Positions 1-6,924 of a stretch of 22,827 nucleotides of DNA are shown here, one piece after another. This stretch comes from an uncultured Oscillospiraceae bacterium (GTDB taxonomy: Bacteria > Bacillota > Clostridia > Oscillospirales > Acutalibacteraceae). A program made the position numbers and the translations under genes. The DNA lies in assembly GCA_900554535.1 (NCBI GenBank), contig USIA01000017.1, positions 1-22,827 of the forward strand, in the 5' to 3' direction. The notes beneath the pieces were generated by a model that worked only from the letters and a program-made list of their open reading frames with translations, searched no databases and had not been told where the DNA came from. How positions within the stretch are numbered: position 1 is the stretch's first letter; every line of letters begins with the position of its first letter.

Positions 1-120
1 GCCGCAGCCGGCTTTCGCACAGGCGGCCAGCGCTTCGGCGTCCCAGCCGCAGGGACCGGAGCCTAGCACAAACGGCGTTCCCAGACGCTTTCCGCAAAGT
101 GTGGTCTGTAAATCGGCCAT
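1..120 (-). CDS. Dihydroorotate dehydrogenase-like protein (PyrD/PreA family), N-terminal fragment
   Basis: Only the first 40 codons lie in the window; the gene runs off the left edge. The start is ATG at 120, preceded by a clear GGAGG about six bases upstream. The translated start (MADLQTTLCGKRLGTPFVLG, then SGPCGWDAEAL) has the pattern of class I dihydroorotate dehydrogenases and the PreA subunit of dihydropyrimidine dehydrogenase: a 'CG..L.NP...SG' opening strand of an FMN-binding TIM barrel. It follows the 2Fe-2S subunit gene by 62 bases on the same strand, so it is probably the next gene of the hydroxylase operon. Flavin oxidoreductases of this kind reduce or oxidise pyrimidine-type rings. 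Which substrate this one uses cannot be told from 40 residues. Confidence 0.7.
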   Translation of the reverse strand, partial: MADLQTTLCGKRLGTPFVLGSGPCGWDAEALAACAKAGCG

Positions 121-182
121 ATGGATTCCTCCTTTGTATCATTTCAGATTTGCAAGGGCCTTTTTCGCAGGGGGCTTTGCCG

Positions 183-632
183 TCATGGCATCTTCAAATA
201 GGCCATCGCCGCTTCAATCCGCACGACATAGCCCGTGCAACGGCATAGATTTCCATTCAAATACGCTTTCACATCATCATAAGTGGGATTTTTCAGGGTG
301 CGCTTCATCGCATAGACCAGAACGACAAACCCCGGCGCACAATAGCCGCATCCTTCTCCCCCAACATGAACCAGGCAGTCTACAATTTTCTCCGCCTCTT
401 CCCCGAGCCCTTCCACGGTGCGGATCTTATGTCCGTCCGCGCGCACGGTCAGATATTCACAGCTGAGGATCGGCGTATCGTCCAACAGCACGGTACAGGT
501 CCCGCAGGCGCCGTCCCTGCAGCTGATCTTAACCGAAGGACAGCCATGCGCGCGCAGTGTATCGGCAAGGCATTCATCCGGCGGCACATCCCAGATCTCT
601 TTCCTGCCGTTCAATTCCACATGCACTTCCAC
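183..632 (-). CDS. Molybdenum hydroxylase (xanthine dehydrogenase-type), 2Fe-2S subunit
   Basis: This is the 149-residue electron-transfer subunit of a three-subunit xanthine dehydrogenase/CO dehydrogenase-family hydroxylase. It carries electrons from the Mo site to FAD through two 2Fe-2S clusters. The plant-ferredoxin-type domain has Cys38, Cys43, Cys46 and Cys58; the C-terminal helical domain has Cys95/Cys98 (CGYC) and Cys130/Cys132 (CRC). All eight ligands are present and the length is normal. The start is GTG at 632, with GAGGTG seven bases upstream, so the gene overlaps the end of the FAD subunit by 59 bases. One oddity is that the Gln which usually precedes the CGxC motif (QCGYC) is Gly94 here. 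Gene order large-FAD-2Fe-2S supports a single enzyme. It cannot be assigned to xanthine rather than another heterocycle. Confidence 0.93.
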   Translation of the reverse strand: MEVHVELNGRKEIWDVPPDECLADTLRAHGCPSVKISCRDGACGTCTVLLDDTPILSCEYLTVRADGHKIRTVEGLGEEAEKIVDCLVHVGGEGCGYCAPGFVVLVYAMKRTLKNPTYDDVKAYLNGNLCRCTGYVVRIEAAMAYLKMP

Positions 633-1419
633 TTGTCAACACCTCGATTCCACGCCGGGCAAAAACCTGGCACAGTGCCCGCCGGTAATCCGCGGAACCA
701 CGATAGTTGCTCCCAAACCGGAATTCCGCTGTAATCTGCGCGGCCAATTCTCGTGCATCCCCCGGATCAACCGGCCCGGCCCGCAGCTTGGCCATCGTCT
801 TTTCCGCCAGCTTCGCCCGTCCGGGGAAGATCCCTCCTGCAATGATCCAGTCCGTCCCCGCCCGACTCATGGCCAGACAGAAAATCGAGTAATCGCTATA
901 AGACCGGCGCATCATCTGCACCAGACCCCTGCGCTTTTCCTTGGGCAGCAGAATCTCCACCAGGATGTCTTTCTCCGGCTTTTTCTCCTGCATATACGCC
1001 CACAGAGTCTTGACGCCGCCGTGGTAAAACCGCACGCTGGCGTGCAGGGCCAAAAGCGCAGGGAGAATATCCGAAAAACCAAAGCGGGAAGCAACATGGG
1101 CGCCGATGGTAATGGCATTGCGAAGCTGCACGCCGACCAGATGAGCAAGCGGCTGCGATAACATCTCTCCGAAGTTTTGATGAACAATGGAGCTTGTCTC
1201 CACCGCACGCAAGGAGGTGTAGGCACCGATCGCCACACAGCCTTCGTCTTCCCGAATATAATCCAATCCGCACGCGTCCAGATCAATGGCCACATTGATG
1301 CGCAGATGCGTTCGATTCAAGAATGTGCAGCCGCCGAGCAGGCGGTTCGAGCGGTTTTTGCAAAGGAGCGCATACGCCTGTTCCAGATTATCCGGTTTTG
1401 CATATTCCCGAATTTCCAT
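574..1419 (-). CDS. Molybdenum hydroxylase, FAD-binding subunit
   Basis: The product has 281 residues and belongs to the CoxM/XdhB FAD-binding family, which passes electrons from the 2Fe-2S clusters to NAD+ or another acceptor. It has the FAD-binding LGGCTFL (about 28-34, matching GGT.L), RNAITIGAH (100-108, matching the N.ATIGG loop), SDILPALLAL (116-125), and a C-terminal CO_deh_flav_C-like end with NYRGSADYRRAL (238-249). The ATG at 1419 is chosen because GGAGGG lies about nine bases upstream and the family alignment begins there; longer in-frame extension only reads through the large-subunit gene in the wrong frame. It overlaps the large subunit by 32 bases, implying translational coupling. 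The last 20 or so residues after the family's usual end have no recognisable motif and overlap the next gene. Confidence 0.92.
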   Translation of the reverse strand: MEIREYAKPDNLEQAYALLCKNRSNRLLGGCTFLNRTHLRINVAIDLDACGLDYIREDEGCVAIGAYTSLRAVETSSIVHQNFGEMLSQPLAHLVGVQLRNAITIGAHVASRFGFSDILPALLALHASVRFYHGGVKTLWAYMQEKKPEKDILVEILLPKEKRRGLVQMMRRSYSDYSIFCLAMSRAGTDWIIAGGIFPGRAKLAEKTMAKLRAGPVDPGDARELAAQITAEFRFGSNYRGSADYRRALCQVFARRGIEVLTSGSACGIERQERDLGCAAG

Positions 1420-3742
1420 CCAGGTTTCCCTCCTTTTCCTGTATCGCGCGCCACACCACTTCCGGCGTGATCGGCAGCGTATCAAAGTGGATGCCCAAAG
1501 CGTTAAACAGCGCGTCTGCAATCGCCGGTGCCGGCGAACCCGTCGCGATCTCGCCGAGGGACTTTGCGCCAAACGGCCCGGTCGGTTCATAGCTCTCGAT
1601 AAACGTAACGTCCATTTGTGGCATATCCATCTGACACGGAATCTTATAGCTCTGCAAATCGCGGCTGAGCATCCGGTTGTCGTGTTCCCCATACTGAACC
1701 TGCTCAAACATCGCCATGCCAATGCTTTGGGTGATGCCGCCCATGGCCTGCACGCGCGCATTGCTGGGATTGAGCACACGCCCGCAGTCAATTGCGGAAG
1801 TCATGTGCAGCAGCCGGTAAAACCCGGTCTCTTTGTCCACCTCCACTTCCACGCAGGTGGCGACGTACGGGCTGGGGGCAAAGCTATCCAGAAATGATCC
1901 ACTCACGGTCAGCGGATCTCCGCCATCCCAATAGCTGCCCCAACGGTCTGCAAACTCGATTAAATCCATCAGGCGTTCGCCGTTTTCCCGGTAAAAGGTC
2001 TCATCCTGAAAGCGCAATGGCGCATCTGGCGGAAGGTTTGCCGTTTTGCGAACGCTTTTCCATAACAGCGCCTTCATCTTTTCGGCCGCAACTTTCGCGG
2101 CGCTGCAGCAGCGGTACACATTCGAGGAAGCATATGTACCGGCATCGAATGGCGTACAAGCAGTATCTGCTGCGATCAGATGCAGGTGCTCGATCGGCAC
2201 GTCCAATACCTCTGCCACAATCTGCAGCATAACGGTGTTGGAGCCTGTCCCGATGTCCGCATGTCCCGAAAAAATGCAAAAGGAACCGTCCGCATTCATC
2301 GAAATGTTCACATTCCCGCGGTCAACGCGCGGCACGCCGGAAGCGTGGGAAGCAATTCCAATGCCGACGCCGCGCACAATGGTTCCGTCCGGCGGAACAC
2401 GATTGCGCTTTTCCTGCCAATGGATCTTCTCCATCGCGCAGCGGATGCAGGCGTCCAAGGTCGAGCTTTGCACATACGCCGGATCATCCGGCAGCCAGCC
2501 ATTCATCACAGGATGAGAATCCCCCACCTGCGCGATATTTTTCAGAAGGACTTCCGGCAAATCCAGATTCAGCTCCGCCGCCAGATGGCGGGCGGCGGCG
2601 TTTAGCAAAAAACAATTTTGCGTCGCGCCAAATCCACGGAAGGCGCAGCCCTCCAACGTATTACTAAAAACGGAATACTGCCGAATCCGCATGGCGTCTA
2701 CGCGTGGAAAAATGGCATAGGAATTGTGAATGCCTGTCTCCAAGACATCCTCGGAAATTTCCGAATAAGCGCCCGCATTCTGAAAGCCGTAGGAATCGAG
2801 CGCACGAATGGTTCCGTCCGCATCCGCGCCGACGGTCAAGCTGAGCGCATAGGCGTGCCGCGAACCGATGGTGAGCATCGCTTCTTCCCGGCTAAAGATG
2901 AGGACAGCCGGACGTTTTGTCAGATAAGTCACCAACGCGCACCAGCAATAGGGGCTAAAGATATTTTTCCCGCCAAAGCCGCCGCCGACTTGCGATTTGA
3001 TGACCCGTATTTTGCGCCGGTCAATGCCAAGGCTTCTGGCAACGTCCTCCTGCATGGCATCTGTTGCCTGGGTCGGCGCCAAAATGGTCAGATACCCGCG
3101 GTCGTCGTAATAGGAATAGCAGCGGTGCGTCTCCAACTGGGTGTGGATCTGCTGCGGCGTTCTGACCGTCACCCGCGTCACGTGCGCACACTGCGCGAGG
3201 GCTTTTTCCACATCGCCGTAAACGTGCTCGCTAAAATACGCCTGATTGTGTTCCGGGCGATACGTTTCCCGCATGCTGGGTGAAACGACGAGTTCATCCA
3301 AATGATCGCCGTGCACGATTTTTTCGCTATGTAAGGCCTGTGTAAAATCCATCAGCGGCGGGTGGACTTTCCATTTGATACGCAACAGCTTTCGGATCCG
3401 TTCTGCAGCCTTATCCGTTTCAGCCACTACGAGCGCCACCACATCGCCTTCGTATCTGCCGACGCGGTTGAGCACATGGCGCTCATATGGCGTATAGTTC
3501 CATCCGAAATTCGTGACAATCGGGGTATCTTCCCACGTGATTAAGCGCACAAAACCGGGAACGCGTTCCGCCGCGCGCGCGTCGATCGATAGAACCTCTG
3601 CCGATGGATATGGGCAATGTACGGCTTTGATAATCAGCGCGTCCGGCCGGACCCTGTCCGCCATATACACCGGGCGGCCCAAGCCAAGCGCTTTCCCCTC
3701 AATGCGCGGCGTCAATTTTGTGATGTACTTAAATGACTCCAT
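1388..3742 (-). CDS. Molybdenum hydroxylase (xanthine dehydrogenase-type), molybdopterin-binding large subunit
   Basis: This is the 784-residue catalytic subunit, which hydroxylates a carbon next to a ring nitrogen in purines, pterins or similar heterocycles. The a/b hammerhead domain lies at about 15-125. The Moco domains show QVGGGFGGK (251-259), AFRGFG (367-372), GHADIGTGSNT (493-503), GTYASSN (535-541) and GAKSLGE (725-731), with Glu731 the expected catalytic base. Glu287 in SREEAML sits where xanthine dehydrogenases keep the substrate-binding Glu of 'DE(D)ML'. The ATG at 3742 is chosen because GGAGG lies five bases upstream; an ATG at 3754 has no ribosome site. The gene starts 32 bases after the GntR gene ends, so the regulator and hydroxylase are probably co-transcribed. 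The motifs favour the purine-hydroxylase side of the family over CO dehydrogenase, which has a Cys-containing active-site loop. The exact substrate is unproven. Confidence 0.92.
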   Translation of the reverse strand: MESFKYITKLTPRIEGKALGLGRPVYMADRVRPDALIIKAVHCPYPSAEVLSIDARAAERVPGFVRLITWEDTPIVTNFGWNYTPYERHVLNRVGRYEGDVVALVVAETDKAAERIRKLLRIKWKVHPPLMDFTQALHSEKIVHGDHLDELVVSPSMRETYRPEHNQAYFSEHVYGDVEKALAQCAHVTRVTVRTPQQIHTQLETHRCYSYYDDRGYLTILAPTQATDAMQEDVARSLGIDRRKIRVIKSQVGGGFGGKNIFSPYCWCALVTYLTKRPAVLIFSREEAMLTIGSRHAYALSLTVGADADGTIRALDSYGFQNAGAYSEISEDVLETGIHNSYAIFPRVDAMRIRQYSVFSNTLEGCAFRGFGATQNCFLLNAAARHLAAELNLDLPEVLLKNIAQVGDSHPVMNGWLPDDPAYVQSSTLDACIRCAMEKIHWQEKRNRVPPDGTIVRGVGIGIASHASGVPRVDRGNVNISMNADGSFCIFSGHADIGTGSNTVMLQIVAEVLDVPIEHLHLIAADTACTPFDAGTYASSNVYRCCSAAKVAAEKMKALLWKSVRKTANLPPDAPLRFQDETFYRENGERLMDLIEFADRWGSYWDGGDPLTVSGSFLDSFAPSPYVATCVEVEVDKETGFYRLLHMTSAIDCGRVLNPSNARVQAMGGITQSIGMAMFEQVQYGEHDNRMLSRDLQSYKIPCQMDMPQMDVTFIESYEPTGPFGAKSLGEIATGSPAPAIADALFNALGIHFDTLPITPEVVWRAIQEKEGNLDGNSGICKTG

Positions 3743-3774
3743 CGCAACCTCCATTGGTAGAGTAAGATAGTCTC

Positions 3775-4503
3775 TCAAATCTTTTTGCGGACAATCATAT
3801 GTCGAATGACACGATCAATAAAATATTCTTCAGAATACAGCACGGGGTTGGCATGCAGGTCATAGCCGACCTCTCCCAGATATAACAGTCCATACCCCAA
3901 TGGGATTTCCAGCGCAGCAGATACCTCTTCCGTAGCAGGCATCGAACGAACTTCCGCCAGGTTTGTCTCCACCGACGTGTTGCAGAATTTTTCCAAAAAC
4001 GCGAAAATAGATGGTTTAAAATCCGATTGGTGATAATTGGGATTTCGGATCAACCGCGTCGGCACATAGTCAATACAAAATACGCCCGGTTTTCCGTTTG
4101 CCTTGATCATGCGGGACACACGCAGCAGTTCTTCCCCCTCCGGGATTTTCATCTGCACCGCAAGCTCGGCTGACGCGGGCACCTTTACGCTGCGCAGCTG
4201 GCATGTTTCTGCATGCTTGCCGTTCATCTCCAGCGTGTTCGACAATTCATAGTTCAGGTCCAGCCGTGTGCGGACATGTACGACATCTCGATTGACCAAC
4301 GTCCCGATGCCGTGCTTGCGTGTCACCCAGCCTTCCCGCTCCAGGCTGGTCAGGCATTCCCGCAAAATATGCCGGCTGACACCGAAGTGTTCCGCCAGCT
4401 CTACCTCTGGCGGGAGTGTGTCGCGCCCCGCATATTCCCCGCTTTGGATCTCATACAAGAGCATCCGGGTAATTTTTTCGGATAATTGTTGTGTTTTGGG
4501 CAT
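3775..4503 (-). CDS. GntR family transcriptional regulator, HutC/UTRA type
   Basis: The product has 242 residues. The N-terminal winged helix (about 7-72) contains LPPEVELAEHFGVSRHILRE and the typical LTSLEREGWV...GIGT wing. The C-terminal UTRA effector domain (about 85-236) senses a small ligand, often a pathway intermediate. The start is ATG at 4503, with AAGGAA about eight bases upstream. It is the first gene of the unit leading into the molybdenum hydroxylase. A palindrome just downstream of its likely transcription start suggests autoregulation, and similar sites sit at the kinase and ABC transporter promoters (see findings). The inducer is unknown; UTRA proteins bind ligands as varied as urocanate, sugar phosphates and nucleoside-like compounds. 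Confidence 0.93.
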   Translation of the reverse strand: MPKTQQLSEKITRMLLYEIQSGEYAGRDTLPPEVELAEHFGVSRHILRECLTSLEREGWVTRKHGIGTLVNRDVVHVRTRLDLNYELSNTLEMNGKHAETCQLRSVKVPASAELAVQMKIPEGEELLRVSRMIKANGKPGVFCIDYVPTRLIRNPNYHQSDFKPSIFAFLEKFCNTSVETNLAEVRSMPATEEVSAALEIPLGYGLLYLGEVGYDLHANPVLYSEEYFIDRVIRHMIVRKKI

Positions 4504-4538
4504 ATTGAATTCCTTCCTATCTGTGCATGCATAATAAA

Positions 4539-4551
4539 TAGGTTATACCTA
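4539..4551. promoter_or_regulatory. Candidate GntR operator
   Basis: TAGGTTATACCTA is a perfect inverted repeat with 5-base arms (TAGGT/ACCTA) around a 3-base centre. It lies 36 bases upstream of the GntR start codon and just downstream of the predicted transcription start. Related 13-mers occur at 14693-14705 and 14042-14054. Size and symmetry fit a GntR dimer site; binding is inferred. Confidence 0.5.
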
Positions 4552-4563
4552 CTTTTGAGATTC

Positions 4564-4592
4564 ATCTTATCACATGAAAAATGAATCATCAA
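4564..4592 (-). promoter_or_regulatory. Possible SigA promoter for the GntR-hydroxylase unit
   Basis: On the minus strand TTGATG (4592-4587) is followed after exactly 17 bases by TAAGAT (4569-4564). Each box matches four of six consensus bases. The predicted start near 4557 would place the palindrome at 4539-4551 within the first transcribed bases, a normal position for a repressor site. Confidence 0.4.
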
Positions 4593-4627
4593 GTAGCACA
4601 CAGGCTTTGCCACATAAAACACAAACT

Positions 4628-5272
4628 TTATGGATGAATCATCTCTCCACCCTGCAAGCCGCACAAAAGCCGGCGCTCATCCACAGCGCCACGAATCCAC
4701 GTATTGGCTGTCGCCATGTTCTGCACGCGCACCTCGCCGCAAAGATGCATGCGGCTTAACGCCGTGCGGATAGGTGCATCCTCTGGGCAGCGCACCCACA
4801 TCGTATGGATGGCGCCATAGAGATAGCAGTCCGATTCCCGTTGCCGCAAGCGGGCAAGGTCATCGCACACAGTCGCCAATGGAATGGAGCTCCACGCATA
4901 CACAATGGGCAAGTCCAGCTCTGTCAGCACACGGACGGTCTCCAGAAAGGCATGGTAGATAACGGATGCCGCGCCGCCCTCTTTCAAAAGCCACACCGGC
5001 CCTTCCGGAAACGTCTCCGGCATCCTGTCTGTCACAACCACTGTGCCGCGCGGCCAGGTGTCGACACAGCCATTTGGCGTCTTTGCCGTTTGCGGCCGTT
5101 TGAGCTCCTCCGGTTTATCCAGCCGGAATTCGACGGTTGGCGGCTGCCAGGCATTCAATTTTCTGCAGTCGAAAGAAAGATCCGCGGCCTCCCCACACAG
5201 GGCAAAAATCATATCCAGCGCGCCCCGCCAGGCGTACCGCCCCTCTAGATCAATGTCGGTGACCTGATTCAT
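4628..5272 (-). CDS. Protein of unknown function coupled to the Mch homologue
   Basis: The product has 214 residues and I do not recognise the family. It has no signal peptide or membrane segment, so it is probably cytoplasmic. Visible features are an Asp/Glu-rich N-terminus, a PRGTVVVTDRMPE strand-turn (about 74-86), a hydrophobic central stretch with LDLPIVYAWSS, and seven Cys scattered without a metal-binding pattern. The start is ATG at 5272, with AAGGAGG eight bases upstream. It overlaps the stop of the Mch homologue as ATGA, the tightest coupling in the operon, so the two proteins may form a complex or act on successive intermediates. It is the last gene before the GntR promoter, and no clear terminator follows it. 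Confidence 0.8.
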   Translation of the reverse strand: MNQVTDIDLEGRYAWRGALDMIFALCGEAADLSFDCRKLNAWQPPTVEFRLDKPEELKRPQTAKTPNGCVDTWPRGTVVVTDRMPETFPEGPVWLLKEGGAASVIYHAFLETVRVLTELDLPIVYAWSSIPLATVCDDLARLRQRESDCYLYGAIHTMWVRCPEDAPIRTALSRMHLCGEVRVQNMATANTWIRGAVDERRLLCGLQGGEMIHP

Positions 5273-6249
5273 TCGACGTATCCTCCTTCCCCGAGAAACG
5301 CTGCCTCTAAAACGCCCAGATGGATGCGCCCCGTTGTATAGGCATGACCCGTAGCTGCATTGAAAAAATTGACCTTACAGGGGGCATCCCATGCGCGCGG
5401 CACGTTGGCCCAATTGTTTGCGCACATTTGGAACAGCGACTGAAACGGCGTACCGTAGATGTCTGTATTTTTGCAAAACGGGATATCGGCCAGCATTTGT
5501 TGAATGGCTTCGTCCGTGCATCGAACCGTCAAATTGGTTTCCTGACCATAAATCAGGCAGTCATTCACGCGTCCATAGGCCACGCCCTCGTCGTCCACGA
5601 CAGAGACAAGCGGCGTTGTAGCATTGCCCGCCAAGACCGCATCCATGGAAAACCCGCGGTCATAGACCGTTGGCAGAGACTGCTCGACATTGCGCGCACA
5701 GACCTGCACAGCGCCCGTCATGTTCCCGGTGCGCGCCGCCAAAATATAGAGCCGTTCCGGCGACGTGCCGCAGGCATGGGCGATGGCTTCGGCGAGCGTT
5801 TCATCCGGCATTTCTTCCGTCTGGACGCCCGCCACCGCCTTTCGCGGATTTGGGTCGCGGTACGAGACTGCCTGTGCAAAGACGTCGGATCCCAAAATCG
5901 CGCGCACCGGCCCGGACACGACCTGCTGTCTGCCGTGCCACGGCACCCGCGTCGCCGCCACGTAGGAGGCCATTTCACAGATACCGGGGTCGTCCGTCAC
6001 GACTTGCAGGCCCGGCACCAGATAGTGCCGCAGGGGCAATAGCGTATAGCGCAAGCTCCCCAGCATCCCCATGCCGAGCTCTGCAAAGTACTTTCCGGCC
6101 CGGAACCCGCCTTTGCTGTGGATGCCCATGTCCAAGACGACGGCGCCATTTTCCAGCGGTATCACCTCGATATTGAGCCGCTCCGCCTTTGGCAGGACCT
6201 CGCGCTCCAGGACGCGGGCAGATGCTTCATTCACACTCCAGTGCTGCAT
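5269..6249 (-). CDS. mch: Methenyl-tetrahydromethanopterin cyclohydrolase (Mch) homologue
   Basis: The product has 326 residues, the usual Mch length. Archaeal Mch hydrolyses N5,N10-methenyl-tetrahydromethanopterin to the N5-formyl form. Family signatures seen are LENGAVVLDMG (32-42), AGKYFAELGMG (51-61), VSGPVRAILG (111-120), CGTSPERLYILAA (160-172), GAVQVCARNVE (179-189), YGRVNDCLIYGQ (225-236), IYGTPFQSLF (264-273) and ATGHAYTTGRIH near the C-terminus. The Arg-x-x-Glu pair that I recall as catalytic in archaeal Mch appears to be kept as Arg186/Glu189. The start is ATG at 6249, with GGAGGGG about seven bases upstream. It overlaps the flavoprotein gene by 23 bases and the unknown gene by 4. 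No other methanopterin C1 gene (Fae, MtdB, Ftr, Fhc) is visible, so the true substrate may be a related pterin or purine. Family assignment is by motif memory, not a search. Confidence 0.75.
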   Translation of the reverse strand: MQHWSVNEASARVLEREVLPKAERLNIEVIPLENGAVVLDMGIHSKGGFRAGKYFAELGMGMLGSLRYTLLPLRHYLVPGLQVVTDDPGICEMASYVAATRVPWHGRQQVVSGPVRAILGSDVFAQAVSYRDPNPRKAVAGVQTEEMPDETLAEAIAHACGTSPERLYILAARTGNMTGAVQVCARNVEQSLPTVYDRGFSMDAVLAGNATTPLVSVVDDEGVAYGRVNDCLIYGQETNLTVRCTDEAIQQMLADIPFCKNTDIYGTPFQSLFQMCANNWANVPRAWDAPCKVNFFNAATGHAYTTGRIHLGVLEAAFLGEGGYVE

Positions 6250-6886
6250 GTTTTTCCCCCTCCAGTGCCTGCCGGCCGGCGCGCAGCGCTTTGGCGGTCA
6301 AAGCCAATTTCTTTCCGAGCAGCTGTGCGTTCTGCATGGCCTGCCGGTCTTCCGCCGCGCCTGCCGCCAAACGATCCTGGCTCCAAACAGACACGCCGGC
6401 ATAAATACCCAGTCCGCCATTGACCACGGGCATGCCCTGCGTATGGTAAAAGCCCAGAATCGCTTGGATCGCAGTTTCCTGCCCGCCATTTCGCGTACCG
6501 CCAACCGCCAGCGCGGCGCCGGGCAGGTACATCCGCAGGAAGGGATTCTGCCGTTGGTTCAAATATTCCGAACGGAATCGAGACAAAAAACTGGAAAGCT
6601 GCGGCGTCATGCCCATTTCATAAACCGCTGTGCCGATCAACACCCCGTCGTACGTGAAAAAGCGCTGGTTCCAATCTTCCATATCATCGTGGTACAGCAC
6701 ACATCCGGTGGTTTCCTTTCGGATGCATGCATCGCAGTGAATGCAGGGGGCGATCTTTCGATTTTGCAAATAGAGCATATCCACCTGCACCTGTTCGACC
6801 GATTCGGCGCCTTTCCGCGCTTCCTCCATGGCATAAGCAGTGGACGCTTTGCGCGGACTTCCACACACAAAGAGCAATTTCACCAT
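6227..6886 (-). CDS. Iron-sulfur flavoprotein (NADPH-dependent FMN reductase fold)
   Basis: The product has 219 residues. It starts with the flavodoxin-like strand and FMN phosphate loop KLLFVCGSPRKASTAYA (3-19). The compact CIHCDACIRKETTGC motif then gives Cys48, Cys51, Cys54 and Cys62 (C-x2-C-x2-C-x7-C), the 4Fe-4S ligand pattern of the Isf family. GTAVYEMGMTPQLSSFLSRF continues the family pattern for the flavin-side loops. Such proteins move single electrons between ferredoxin-like donors and acceptors. Here it could supply electrons to the RibD-like reductase or accept them from the hydroxylase (inference). The start is ATG at 6886, with GGAGG about nine bases upstream. It lies 38 bases after the amidohydrolase gene and overlaps the Mch homologue. 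Confidence 0.88.
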   Translation of the reverse strand: MVKLLFVCGSPRKASTAYAMEEARKGAESVEQVQVDMLYLQNRKIAPCIHCDACIRKETTGCVLYHDDMEDWNQRFFTYDGVLIGTAVYEMGMTPQLSSFLSRFRSEYLNQRQNPFLRMYLPGAALAVGGTRNGGQETAIQAILGFYHTQGMPVVNGGLGIYAGVSVWSQDRLAAGAAEDRQAMQNAQLLGKKLALTAKALRAGRQALEGEKHAALECE

Positions 6887-6924
6887 CTGTCTCTTCCTCC
6901 CTTCTCAAATCAATCGCCAGCCGA

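Noticed and set aside
1420..1791. N-terminal extension of the FAD subunit frame
   Set aside because: The extra 124 codons overlap the large-subunit gene, are Arg/Trp-rich and match nothing. The ATG at 1419 has a good ribosome site and begins the family homology.
183..3742. CO dehydrogenase (CoxLMS) rather than a purine-type hydroxylase
   Set aside because: The three-subunit layout is the same, but the active-site loop shows AFRGFG and no Cys-containing CO dehydrogenase loop, and the neighbours are nitrogen-heterocycle genes.
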